The notes below the pieces were generated by a model, which searched no databases, was not told the origin of the DNA, and saw nothing but the letters and a program-made list of their open reading frames with translations. A stretch of DNA of 64,000 nt from an uncultured Alistipes sp. Its GTDB lineage: Bacteria; Bacteroidota; Bacteroidia; Bacteroidales; Rikenellaceae. Both the position numbers and the translations under genes were made by a program. Shown piece after piece: positions 1 through 7,788 of this stretch. Within the stretch, counting starts at the first letter, position 1. Each line of letters opens with the position of its first letter. The DNA lies in contig URBK01000012.1 of the NCBI GenBank assembly GCA_900546065.1, positions 1 through 64,000 on the forward strand, read 5' to 3'.

Positions 1-47
1 TGTTGCTCAGGTACTTAAAAAAAATATTTTATAATAGTGTTGCGGAA

Positions 48-395
48 TTAAGGTAAAAAAGATATGATCTTTTCATATTCACCCTTCTGCGGTGCAAATA
101 TTATAAAAATAGAAAAAAGTTTATTATCATAAAGATTGTACAATGGCTCCAATCTATACAACCGGTTTATATTGCAATATGTACAAACGTCCGATGAGTT
201 ATAATAAACTAATTTTACTTTACCGCTAATATCCGCATAATCACTTATCATTCCATCACAAATACTTGTCATTGTACGAGGAATATAAATGCGAGATTTA
301 ATCATTCGTTGCATATCTGTTTTGCTTATTGAGCAACATAGTAATGCAACCGAAAAAACAAATATAGCCAATAACCTATACAGGCTTTTCGTCAT
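48..395 (-). CDS. Truncated thiol-type lipoprotein (TlpA-like fold)
   Basis: A 115-residue protein with a lipoprotein signal: a hydrophobic stretch ends in LLCCS, so Cys20 or Cys21 would be lipidated. It then shows KLVYYNSSDVCTYC, a beta-strand followed by a CxxC pair as in thioredoxin-fold lipoproteins of Bacteroidota. Those proteins usually run to about 160-180 residues; here the reading frame stops right after the helix following CxxC, so the C-terminal half with the cis-Pro loop is missing. Its ATG overlaps the stop of the upstream beta-propeller gene by four bases (ATGA), which suggests translational coupling. Reading on in other frames to base 1 gives no convincing continuation. Function unknown; redox or peptide-handling at the cell surface is a guess. 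Confidence 0.6.
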   Translation of the reverse strand: MTKSLYRLLAIFVFSVALLCCSISKTDMQRMIKSRIYIPRTMTSICDGMISDYADISGKVKLVYYNSSDVCTYCNINRLYRLEPLYNLYDNKLFSIFIIFAPQKGEYEKIISFLP

Positions 396-1435
396 AGCGC
401 TATTTTGTAAGTGAATACATGGCTGTCATCGAGTGGCGAGAGGGCATATATTGTATTGTCATCGCCGAGTGCAAGGTCGGTTATCAACCTGTCGGGGAGA
501 TATGTTGCGACCGGTTCGCCCGCCCAGTTCCATACATGTATCTCCATGCGGGCATCCTCCATCGCCACCTCACGCATATCTTCAGGCCTACGGCCAAGAT
601 AGAGCGCGCATATGTAGCTATCGTTGGCGGCTGCCGCCAGATAGTACTGAACAGAAGCGCTGGTTACGACACTGCCATCTTTGACGGTGACGGTCTGTTC
701 GCTACGGGTATCCAACAATGATGTAGCCAAGCAAGCGCCATCGTAGTCGAAGATGCGTATCATGGGCAACTGACTGTAGACCGCAGCGAAACGACGCTTC
801 GATTGCGCCAGCACAAGGTCATTAAGAAACAGTGTACCGCATTGTGCAGAACTCATCTTATGAGGAAGCAGCGATTTGGGGTAATGCGACGCCGGCCGTA
901 TCGAGTTGCCCGTGCGATCATGCAGGTAGAACTCCACGTCATCGTCGTTCTCGAAGTAGAGTACAGCCGTAGAGTCGCTCAGAACCAACAGCGAATTGGC
1001 GACAGGACACGATGCCGGCATTTTTGTACTGGAACTCTTTTTCACCTGTATCCCGCCGTCGGAAACAAGGAAATCGGTGACGCAATAGGTGTTTATCTCA
1101 GCGAAGGCCAGACCTCCGTACCCCATTTGCATGGAGTTGGTGTTTACGAAATCGAACTCGTCTGGACCGCGGCCTATGCGTCCGCACGAACCCAGATATC
1201 TGAAATCGTTTTTCGAGAAGATGTCGAAAAGGCTGTTTCTGTTTTGCGGATTGACGTTTATTATAAGGCTGCCGCGAACGAACAGGCCATCGGAATATAG
1301 AATCGCCGTATCCAAGGCGTGCGCCGTAAGCTCGATCTCTGTCGGCTTGCCCTTCCCGTACTCCGTGAAATCTACAGGCGTGGAGCAAGCCGCACAGACA
1401 AACGCAACAGACAAAGCTATAAGAATGTTTTTCAT
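392..1435 (-). CDS. 6-bladed beta-propeller lipoprotein (TolB-like)
   Basis: A 347-residue lipoprotein: signal MKNILIALSVAFVCAAC with Cys17 as lipid anchor. The body has repeated short beta-strand blocks and the sequence LGSCGRIGRGPDEF near residue 85, the G-R-G-P-x-E/D-F turn that marks the Bacteroidota 6-bladed propeller/TolB-like families. It is expected to be anchored in the outer membrane or its periplasmic face. Substrate and partner are unknown. It is the penultimate gene of the minus-strand array and overlaps the thiol lipoprotein gene downstream by four bases. The family call is confident; no biochemical role can be read from the sequence. Confidence 0.85.
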   Translation of the reverse strand: MKNILIALSVAFVCAACSTPVDFTEYGKGKPTEIELTAHALDTAILYSDGLFVRGSLIINVNPQNRNSLFDIFSKNDFRYLGSCGRIGRGPDEFDFVNTNSMQMGYGGLAFAEINTYCVTDFLVSDGGIQVKKSSSTKMPASCPVANSLLVLSDSTAVLYFENDDDVEFYLHDRTGNSIRPASHYPKSLLPHKMSSAQCGTLFLNDLVLAQSKRRFAAVYSQLPMIRIFDYDGACLATSLLDTRSEQTVTVKDGSVVTSASVQYYLAAAANDSYICALYLGRRPEDMREVAMEDARMEIHVWNWAGEPVATYLPDRLITDLALGDDNTIYALSPLDDSHVFTYKIAL

Positions 1436-1481
1436 AATCCGGGTTCGGTAAGGGTTAATGCAATCCGAAGGCTGGAGGGCA

Positions 1482-1994
1482 TCACTTAAGTTTCATCGAT
1501 TTGACGGTAGTTTCAGCCACATTGCGATAGAGTTCCCGGGTCTCTTCGGGACAGGTCTTAGGATATTGGTAACATACCTCGACCAGATCACTGTCCTTGA
1601 CGAACCCCCATCTCTCAAGCATATATGTACTTTCTCCGTCGGCACTGCCCAGTTCCGCGACAAAATTGTAAGTGCCATCCGGCGACGGAATCGACATATC
1701 GGTCTCACGACGGTTGATTGCCATGATATTTTCGGCACAGTCGTCATAGAAGTTTACCGATATGGAGCATTCGTTATCTTTATCGGGCGAACTGCGGTAC
1801 CAGATGCGCCCCTTGATGAACATATCCCCGTCATTGTAGGATTCAGCCCTGTCCCAACTGGAAACCAACTGACATGAAAACCATTCGTTGTCGATGGTCT
1901 CATACTGCACCTCTTTACTCTGCGAGCAACCGCAGAGTGCGATGATGATTACCGCAGCCATAGCTGCTCTCTTCACGATATGTACTGTGTTCAT
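1482..1994 (-). CDS. Hypothetical lipoprotein
   Basis: A 170-residue protein starting at an ATG at 1994. The signal AAMAAVIIIALCGC ends in a lipobox with the Cys at about residue 23. The mature part alternates charged and aromatic residues (NEWFSCQLVSSWDRAESYND, later VEVCYQYPKTCPEETRELYR) and reads like a single compact alpha/beta domain of the PsbP/MOG type, but I do not recognise the family with confidence. It lies between beta-propeller lipoproteins on the same strand, separated from the downstream propeller gene by 46 bases and from the upstream one by about 160 bases, so it may have its own promoter. Function unknown. Confidence 0.7.
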   Translation of the reverse strand: MNTVHIVKRAAMAAVIIIALCGCSQSKEVQYETIDNEWFSCQLVSSWDRAESYNDGDMFIKGRIWYRSSPDKDNECSISVNFYDDCAENIMAINRRETDMSIPSPDGTYNFVAELGSADGESTYMLERWGFVKDSDLVEVCYQYPKTCPEETRELYRNVAETTVKSMKLK

Positions 1995-2152
1995 AGCTTA
2001 TAAATTTTCACATCATTAATAAAAAGCCTTAAGCAATATTTGTCAAAATTCCACTTGCTATTTGACTGATTAGAAAAATCATGCACTTTAATTTGCGTAT
2101 GGATTTACTCTCCATATTATCATCAATAACGCACCAACAAAAGCGTATCTAA

Positions 2153-3286
2153 TCATATAGCCAAATTATGTAACACAATAACAGGATTATCGGTCTCCTT
2201 GACTTTTAATAGACGAGAATCCGAAATTTCATTTGATTCCAACATTCTTGTTATTGCGAATGCATCTATAGCAGAGATTACAATATTTTTAGCATATCCC
2301 ACAATCGACCCGCGACCGAAAAAGCGATAATGCTCATCCAACACATCTCCTATACGAAGAAAATGCACACGCCTTGATTTAAGATCAAATTTTATCATAC
2401 AATCGCGCATACCCAACTCTGAAAAAAAGCACCGGGCCGCAATAAACAAAGAATTATCATGACGCGTAACGTATGTAACATTGTGCAAAACCTCCTTATA
2501 CCGATACGTTTCCGACAATTCCATCAGCGTATACTTCTCAAGATCTGCATGAGGTACTTTGTTCTGTAAATTCAGCCTCAAATCATATATCGGCTTATAT
2601 TCGTGGTCCGAAAGAGCATATATTCTGCTATCAAAATATTTACCAACATATAGACAATCCTCACATTGACCACAAAAAGGGGACGCATCTTTATGATAAC
2701 CGCAATTTTCAGCAAACGGATCGAATTTAACATCTATAGCACCACTTGCCATATCTAATTGCGCAAAGTTGTATAAATCACTGTTGCTATTTTCCGCATA
2801 CAACCAAACCTTACCTTCGTCAACAACCTTTAATTTTGAGTACTGATTCGGCAGTTCTATACTCCTGATAAGTTCACCTTTGGGTGAATACACATTTAGC
2901 TTTTGATCCGGGTATGACAATATATATATTAATCCGTGCCAAATATCACAATCCGACAAGTCAATATATTCACCCGGGCCACGCCCTGTTTTAGATATTT
3001 TGTTAATAAACCGCCCATCATTTGCACTAAAGACAAAAACTGTTCTGCGAGACCTATCCATCACAAACAACGTATCTTGCGATATCATAACCTTGTCTAC
3101 TTTCTCAATCAGACAGTTTTCTGATGAATCGAGGCATATATATTTACTTTCGCCACAGACAAACTCATCTATAGACGACATTTCATTTATGTCGACATTG
3201 ATAATATCTAAGTCCCCAACAGGCTCTCCTGTTTTGGAGCAAGATAGCATTATCAAACATAAAAATAATAAAACAGATCTTTTCAT
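2153..3286 (-). CDS. 6-bladed beta-propeller lipoprotein
   Basis: A 377-residue lipoprotein. The frame is open from 3313, but the ATG at 3286 gives a clean signal, MKRSVLLFLCLIMLSC, with the lipobox Cys at residue 16, so I take that start. The propeller signature FINKISKTGRGPGEY lies near residue 95, followed by IDLSDCDIWHGLIYIL, typical of the DUF4934-like 6-bladed propeller group. A cysteine-rich insert, CGYHKDASPFCGQCEDC, near residue 200 is unusual for the group and could bind a metal or form disulfides. It is the second propeller of the downstream module and follows the propeller at 3306-4268 by a short gap. Partner and substrate are unknown. Confidence 0.85.
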   Translation of the reverse strand: MKRSVLLFLCLIMLSCSKTGEPVGDLDIINVDINEMSSIDEFVCGESKYICLDSSENCLIEKVDKVMISQDTLFVMDRSRRTVFVFSANDGRFINKISKTGRGPGEYIDLSDCDIWHGLIYILSYPDQKLNVYSPKGELIRSIELPNQYSKLKVVDEGKVWLYAENSNSDLYNFAQLDMASGAIDVKFDPFAENCGYHKDASPFCGQCEDCLYVGKYFDSRIYALSDHEYKPIYDLRLNLQNKVPHADLEKYTLMELSETYRYKEVLHNVTYVTRHDNSLFIAARCFFSELGMRDCMIKFDLKSRRVHFLRIGDVLDEHYRFFGRGSIVGYAKNIVISAIDAFAITRMLESNEISDSRLLKVKETDNPVIVLHNLAI

Positions 3287-3305
3287 ATAAAAATATAGAG
3301 AATAA

Positions 3306-4268
3306 TCATTCAAAACACATAGTCATCTTTTCGAATGTATTTTCGCGCAGATTGAATGCATATATGTTTTGTACGTTAACACAGAACGAGAAGTAACGCT
3401 CTCCCGGAAGTTGCAAAATAGAAACAGGCCGGCAATCATGTTCAATATCGAAGACAATAATTTTATTTGCGCGGAATTTATCCAGATTGTCTGCCAGCAG
3501 TACATATAGTCTCCCATCGGATATGTTGCAATCCGTTACCAAAGCCCTGTATTGATTGACAGCAAGTCGTTCCGATACATTCTTTTTCATGATTTGCACC
3601 ACCAAATCCACATCCGAGTAATCTACCTTTCGCTCAGACTTAAGCGTTTGTCTGTCGAAAATTTCAATATACGGGAGATTATCAGACACGGTTATGATTC
3701 TGTCGCGGTAAGCCAATGTAAAACGGGCATTACGGTAGTGGGTCTCCTCTTCCGTACCAAATCGGTAACGTTCACCGAAACTGCGAATTGCACCGTCTGC
3801 CGACATGGATATTATAGGGCCCTGATCGCCACTCGTATAGAAATATCGCCCGTTACTCCATGCAAAATCCTTGTTCGGCAATGACAATCCGATGTCGGTA
3901 ACTCCAACGAATTCTCCGTCGAGGGTATAATGTTTAAATGCCCCGTAACAAAGAACGGCAACCGTATCACCATCGATGTCAAATGACGACGGATCCATGA
4001 GTTCGCTTGTTGCACGTCCCTTGCGTCCTATGGTGTGTAACAATTCGAATTCATCGTCCATGCACAATATCTGCGATCGCCCCATGCAACATGCATATAT
4101 GCGGTTACCGCAATATTTCATTGATGTTATCTCCGAAAAATATGTGCTGTCTGACAGCATGTCCACCGATTTCACCTTTTGAGGTTCTATAGTCGGTATT
4201 GATATTGCTTGCCGACCGCACGCCACGAAGGTCGATGCAATAAACAATATAAGCAACCTCCTTTTCAT
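3306..4268 (-). CDS. 6-bladed beta-propeller lipoprotein (TolB-like)
   Basis: A 320-residue lipoprotein. The frame opens at 4280; the ATG at 4268 begins MKRRLLILFIASTFVAC, giving a lipobox Cys at residue 17, so this start is preferred. Residues 65-85 carry LLHTIGRKGRATSELMDP, the family's G-R-x-G-R turn. The protein is somewhat shorter than the other propellers here and resembles the TolB-like subgroup. It is the first full-length gene after the NVEALA-type ORF of the downstream module (4286-4531), 17 bases away, so both are probably on one transcript from the promoter at 4654-4685. Function unknown. Confidence 0.82.
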   Translation of the reverse strand: MKRRLLILFIASTFVACGRQAISIPTIEPQKVKSVDMLSDSTYFSEITSMKYCGNRIYACCMGRSQILCMDDEFELLHTIGRKGRATSELMDPSSFDIDGDTVAVLCYGAFKHYTLDGEFVGVTDIGLSLPNKDFAWSNGRYFYTSGDQGPIISMSADGAIRSFGERYRFGTEEETHYRNARFTLAYRDRIITVSDNLPYIEIFDRQTLKSERKVDYSDVDLVVQIMKKNVSERLAVNQYRALVTDCNISDGRLYVLLADNLDKFRANKIIVFDIEHDCRPVSILQLPGERYFSFCVNVQNIYAFNLRENTFEKMTMCFE

Positions 4269-4285
4269 TGTATCAAGCAATAATA

Positions 4286-4531
4286 TTAACCATTGCGCCT
4301 AATTATTATTCCGTCACATTCAACGTACCTTTCTGCGGGATATCTATGACATTCTCTAAATCCAGTACAACTGACTTTATTATATGCCGGATTTAGCATA
4401 TCGCAGGCTAAAGTAACCTCACATTTTGCAGTTCCCTCGGATTGAGTCAACGCCTCGATATTGGCTTTCATAAAAGCAGACATCTGAGATTGGTTGTAAA
4501 CCTTGTACCCTACTACAGCAGCAACTGACAT
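4286..4531 (-). CDS. NVEALA-type small exported protein, start uncertain
   Basis: An 81-residue ORF from the ATG at 4531. It holds the family hallmark NIEALTQSE (a variant of N-V-E-A-L-A) after a short hydrophobic N-terminus, then six cysteines over the last 45 residues (AKCEVTLACDML, KVSCTGFRECHR). From this ATG the signal region is too short and lacks the usual basic start. Reading upstream in frame gives KYFFLAGAIPVM, a proper export signal, but with no start codon. One extra A in the run after the ATG at 4569 would restore a MEKYFF start. The gene is therefore either frameshifted or starts unusually. NVEALA proteins are small secreted Bacteroidota proteins of unknown function found beside propeller lipoproteins, as here. 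Confidence 0.6.
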   Translation of the reverse strand: MSVAAVVGYKVYNQSQMSAFMKANIEALTQSEGTAKCEVTLACDMLNPAYNKVSCTGFRECHRYPAERYVECDGIIIRRNG

Positions 4532-4653
4532 AACCGGTATTGCACCGGCTAAAAAGAAATATTTTCCATGGCATTTAAAGTTTTAGGTTGTAAGCAGCGT
4601 GTAATGTCGGGATGGTAAAAAAGTCCAAAATATAATTGGCTCATATTGTGTCA

Positions 4654-4685
4654 TAAAGTTAGTTTGTCGGCTTAAAAAAAGCAAA
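4654..4685 (-). promoter_or_regulatory. Promoter of the downstream NVEALA/propeller module
   Basis: Read on the minus strand: TTTG, 20 bases, TAACTTTA. This fits the Bacteroidota consensus TTTG-N19/20-TAnnTTTG with one mismatch. The same two boxes with the same spacing occur in copy 2 at 7357-7388, which supports function. Confidence 0.6.
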
Positions 4686-4729
4686 AAATCACCGACATAA
4701 TATTCACAAAACGCAAATATTATGTCGGT
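4684..4729 (-). terminator. Hairpin terminator after the upstream propeller module
   Basis: A 13-base perfect inverted repeat (ACCGACATAATAT / ATATTATGTCGGT) with an A/C-rich loop, followed on the minus strand by GATTTTTTG. It sits just past the stop of the propeller gene at 4765 and would separate the two modules. Its T run is also the -33 region of the next promoter. In copy 2 (7395-7432) the right arm is degraded. Confidence 0.65.
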
Positions 4730-4764
4730 TTGCTACGGAAAGTTGCCTGCGACGCTCCTTTCCG

Positions 4765-5817
4765 TCAATGTTCGAGGTCGAAATAACCCAAATATTCCTC
4801 GCCTTCCTCATCATGCGGCCAACAGTATATGCGGCTGTCGTCGGGCATAACGACAAAGGGACCGATATTGCTGTCGAGACGGTACTGCGCCACCTCCGCT
4901 CCCGACCAGTCGAATATTCCAAGAATACATTCCGTGTTGTCCATATCCAAAGCCAAACCGTCGCTGTAAACCAAATATATGTATTTGTCGGAGGTCTTTA
5001 GACTGCACGACCCAGATATGCAATCGGGCTGCGGGGCAATCTGATTCTTCATCTTCGGCTCGAAGAAGCGTCGTGTGACGACGGGCCGTATGCTGTCCCC
5101 TCCGATGTCGAATATCTCCATCAGCATGCCGTTCGCGCTCGTACATACAAGGCGCGTGCGGTCGGGTTTGACGTCATGCATGGTGAACATACTGAAATAG
5201 CCTTTGCGTATGATTGTATCGGCCTCGAATTCGGGCGATATGTACGGGAATGCATCATGCAGCCGCACCGTATCGCGATACTGCATATCGGTCGAGAAGA
5301 AGCGACAGTCAAACCCTTCGCAGTGCAGCAGGCGCCCTTTGGGCAGGCTGAAGATGGAGTTTGTCGTAGTGTGATGGGATGCCATGCCGTCAGAAATCAC
5401 CTCGATCCGCCGGTTTTCGATCGAGCGCGGGATATCGATGGTGATATATGCACCGTTGTTGTCCAAAACATGCAGCGTGCAGCCTTCGGGATCCTGCGCG
5501 GCGCAGTAGTAGCTGGCGAGTTCGTTCGGACCGCGGCCGTAATAGCCGAAACTACTCAGGTATCTGCCGTCATTGATGGAGAACACATGGAATACGTTGT
5601 CGTTGTCGACATTTTTACCCTGTACCAGCAATACCGAATCGCAGAGATACATTCGCAGAATGTGTCCCATGGTCGTCTCCTTGTTCAGCGACTTGATCTG
5701 AGCAGTATATTCTTTGGGAAAAGATGGCGGTTCATACCGCATGTCTTCGCTGTACGACGTGCAGGCTGCAGCCGCCGCACAAAGCACGGCCACGATAAAA
5801 ACGGTTGAATTCTTCAT
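4765..5817 (-). CDS. 6-bladed beta-propeller lipoprotein (TolB-like)
   Basis: A 350-residue lipoprotein. The frame opens at 5868, but the ATG at 5817 gives MKNSTVFIVAVLCAAAAAC with the lipobox Cys at residue 19. The propeller turn SSFGYYGRGPNELASYY lies around residue 90, and a C-terminal blade region reads ILGIFDWSGAEVAQYRL, a pattern shared with the propeller at 392-1435 (IHVWNWAGEPVATYL). These two are thus closer relatives of each other than of the 2153 and 5843 genes. It is the last gene of the upstream module, 25 bases after the preceding propeller, and is followed by the hairpin terminator at 4691-4729. Role unknown. Confidence 0.85.
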   Translation of the reverse strand: MKNSTVFIVAVLCAAAAACTSYSEDMRYEPPSFPKEYTAQIKSLNKETTMGHILRMYLCDSVLLVQGKNVDNDNVFHVFSINDGRYLSSFGYYGRGPNELASYYCAAQDPEGCTLHVLDNNGAYITIDIPRSIENRRIEVISDGMASHHTTTNSIFSLPKGRLLHCEGFDCRFFSTDMQYRDTVRLHDAFPYISPEFEADTIIRKGYFSMFTMHDVKPDRTRLVCTSANGMLMEIFDIGGDSIRPVVTRRFFEPKMKNQIAPQPDCISGSCSLKTSDKYIYLVYSDGLALDMDNTECILGIFDWSGAEVAQYRLDSNIGPFVVMPDDSRIYCWPHDEEGEEYLGYFDLEH

Positions 5818-5842
5818 TCTCTTATTGCATTTTACTGTCAAA

Positions 5843-7030
5843 TCACAATTTCGCATCAAGGATATCAATCAGATTACTCTTGAAATACCGGCGATATATT
5901 ACTGGATTATCATCCTCCTTCATATTGGAGGCGATCCGCTGCAAGCCCTCGTGCTTAAGAATACCCGAATCTCTCATCCGGCATATCGCCTCGGCATCGA
6001 TACATCCCATATTCTCGTCCGACCAGCCTCCACATGTACCCAACTCGTATGTATCTGTATTCGGGTCGAATATTTTCCCGTCGAGCAATATACCTCGAGA
6101 TCCATCCCAGAGCAGAATATCCCGATAGTCAATCGTTGCGAACAGATATTCCCCGTCTGTATATATGGCCGTAATACCGCAACTCATTCCTCCCCTCGAT
6201 ATTTGTTCCCGCAGATCGAACATGTCTTCGCCTTTACGATCGTTGAAAAATTTGTCATCAGGAGTCTCTTTCGAGTATGGTATCACACAATACGGTTCCA
6301 CGCTTCCGTTTCTGTACGAGTACAATATTTGCGAATACGGCGACAACATATAACACTCCGAGCCCAATCTGGCCACCGGGGCAAATATGGGAGAATATAA
6401 CATCTGTCCCGACGATATGCCCGAGCCGGGCATGAGCTCCTTCGATACGGCTCGCCCGCCCGATTGCTCAGTCAGAAGTCTGTATTGGCTTTCAGGGTGC
6501 AAAGCATCGTTAGCAAGCGGATAAGATGCTATTATCGAACCGTCATCAAGCACCGTCGCCGTACGTATGGCAGCATCATCGGCGTCAAGCCCAAGGTTAT
6601 AACGAAATTCGCCGTCAAAAGTGTAATAACTGATCTTTCGCTGATAGTTGCACACCACGCCTATCAACTTGCGACTGTGGTCTACGAAATATGTATCGAT
6701 ATATATGTACTCATTGTCAGCCCGCCCCTCGTGACCTACACGCGAGATGAAATTTCCCTGCTTGTCAAAAGTATACAGATTGCGTTCATCTTTCACGACA
6801 TAACACTCCCCCGCATCCACAGCCGACAATATGCTGCCCAAGATAGACTCGTCCGATGTCTCGAGTGCAACATAATGTGTACTGTCGACAAGATCGGCCA
6901 TGGTAACTTCCAGCGGAGTATCGGAATTGATTATATCCATCATCGGCACATCACGCGGCTTGTCGCGACCGCACGACAAAGCAACAGACGCAATCGCCAA
7001 ACCAAATATTATTAAACAGCAGTATCGCAT
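5843..7030 (-). CDS. 6-bladed beta-propeller lipoprotein
   Basis: A 395-residue lipoprotein, start taken at the ATG at 7030 (MRYCCLIIFGLAIASVALSC, lipobox Cys at residue 20). Residues 30-60 read MADLVDSTHYVALETSDES, the opening strand seen in the DUF4934-like propeller family, and FISRVGHEGRADNEYIYIDT is the family turn near residue 95. It is the first propeller of the upstream module, 45 bases after a short NVEALA-type ORF, and is followed closely by a TolB-like propeller. The pairing of one DUF4934-like and one TolB-like propeller per module is repeated in the downstream module. Substrate unknown. Confidence 0.85.
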   Translation of the reverse strand: MRYCCLIIFGLAIASVALSCGRDKPRDVPMMDIINSDTPLEVTMADLVDSTHYVALETSDESILGSILSAVDAGECYVVKDERNLYTFDKQGNFISRVGHEGRADNEYIYIDTYFVDHSRKLIGVVCNYQRKISYYTFDGEFRYNLGLDADDAAIRTATVLDDGSIIASYPLANDALHPESQYRLLTEQSGGRAVSKELMPGSGISSGQMLYSPIFAPVARLGSECYMLSPYSQILYSYRNGSVEPYCVIPYSKETPDDKFFNDRKGEDMFDLREQISRGGMSCGITAIYTDGEYLFATIDYRDILLWDGSRGILLDGKIFDPNTDTYELGTCGGWSDENMGCIDAEAICRMRDSGILKHEGLQRIASNMKEDDNPVIYRRYFKSNLIDILDAKL

Positions 7031-7075
7031 ATCAGCAATCATTTCATCACATTTACCACCTCTATCTCTCCTATT

Positions 7076-7234
7076 TTATCTGTCGGACAACAATCCGATG
7101 GCGACGGCTACCTCATAAGGATACGAACAATTACTTGATTCACAATAAATAATCGCTCCGATATTCGCTTTCTTTGCGTCAAACATCAGAGACCGGTTGT
7201 ACACCTTATACCCTACAACAGCAACAGTCGACAT
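7076..7234 (-). CDS. Short NVEALA-type protein, probably degenerate
   Basis: A 52-residue ORF from the ATG at 7234, closely related to the ORF at 4286-4531 in its first 20 residues (MSTVAVVGYKVYN against MSVAAVVGYKVYN). The hallmark has drifted to KANIGAIIYCESS, and only two cysteines remain (YCESSNCSYPYE). Reading upstream in frame gives GKYFFSADAIPV, again without a start codon; the ATG at 7272 is one base out of frame, exactly as in the other copy. It leads the upstream propeller module and follows the promoter at 7357-7388. It is probably a decayed copy, but could be a functional short secreted peptide if an atypical start is used. Confidence 0.5.
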   Translation of the reverse strand: MSTVAVVGYKVYNRSLMFDAKKANIGAIIYCESSNCSYPYEVAVAIGLLSDR

Positions 7235-7435
7235 AACCGGTATTGCATCGGCTGAAAAGAAATATTTTCCATGGCATTTAAAGTTTCAGGTTGTAAGCAG
7301 CGTGTAATTTCGGGATGGTAAAAAAGTCCAAAATATAATTGGCTCATATTGTGTCATAAAGTTAGTTTGTCGGCATGAAAAAAGCAAAAAAATCACCGAC
7401 ATAATATTCTCAAAAGGCAAATCTCATGTCCGGTT
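7191..7435. repeat. Duplicated terminator/promoter/NVEALA cassette, copy 2
   Basis: Counterpart of 4491-4735 (offset about 2,703 bases). The promoter boxes, leader and first NVEALA codons are nearly identical. The hairpin that acts as terminator in copy 1 is imperfect here (ACCGACATAATATT against AAATCTCATGTCCGGT). Confidence 0.85.
7357..7388 (-). promoter_or_regulatory. Promoter of the upstream NVEALA/propeller module
   Basis: Minus strand: TTTG, 20 bases, TAACTTTA, identical in boxes and spacing to 4654-4685. It would drive the short NVEALA ORF and the propellers at 5843 and 4765. Confidence 0.6.
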
Positions 7436-7577
7436 TCCACAAATGCTCCTGCAATGTATCGTCCCCGTTATTCTTCAAGATAGGGATGTCCGGGTATTCC
7501 GACCCTCCACAACCATACCATTCGGGCCTGTATGCTGCGCCCGATTATCCGGCCGTTGACCCGTAAGCAGCTGACAT
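7410..7577 (-). pseudogene. Possible third, decayed small ORF of the NVEALA type
   Basis: Upstream of copy 2 the minus strand reads GCAATATCGTTATGTCAGC, which resembles GCAATACCGGTTATGTCAGT at the start of the two NVEALA ORFs with one base lost. From the ATG at 7577 the frame gives MSAAYGSTAG, an in-frame stop, then SGAAYRPEWYGCGGSEYPD and ends at 7410. This may be a remnant of an older cassette copy. The similarity is short and could be chance. Confidence 0.25.
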
Positions 7578-7717
7578 AACGATATTGCGCCACACATATA
7601 TAACGCCAATTCACATCATCTTGTATTTACCTCACCCGGCACGTCCAGATGCTATTACAAAATACCGTTACTCGCGTTGACAGTATCAAATCCGGAACAT
7701 TGAGCTGCTTTTACGAC

Positions 7718-7748
7718 TTGCTCATACATCATAATTTGCGTATATTTG
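7718..7748 (+). promoter_or_regulatory. Promoter of the GH29 fucosidase gene
   Basis: TTG at 7718-7720, 20 bases, then TATATTTG at 7741-7748, a perfect -7 box. Transcription would start near 7755, about 35 bases before the ATG at 7789. Between this site and the cassette repeat (7436-7717) I see only the possible decayed small ORF. Confidence 0.6.
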
Positions 7749-7788
7749 CGATAGAACTTATTTATAATCACACCCAAAACCAAATACC

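Larger units (their letters stand above)
4491..4735. repeat. Duplicated terminator/promoter/NVEALA cassette, copy 1
   Basis: About 240 bases closely matching 7191-7435. Identity is nearly complete from about 4553 to 4714 and looser on both flanks. On the minus strand it contains, in order, a hairpin terminator, a TTTG/TAACTTTA promoter, a leader of about 80 bases and the N-terminal codons of an NVEALA gene. The spacing to copy 2 is 2.70 kb, equal to one module of the lipoprotein array. Confidence 0.85.
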
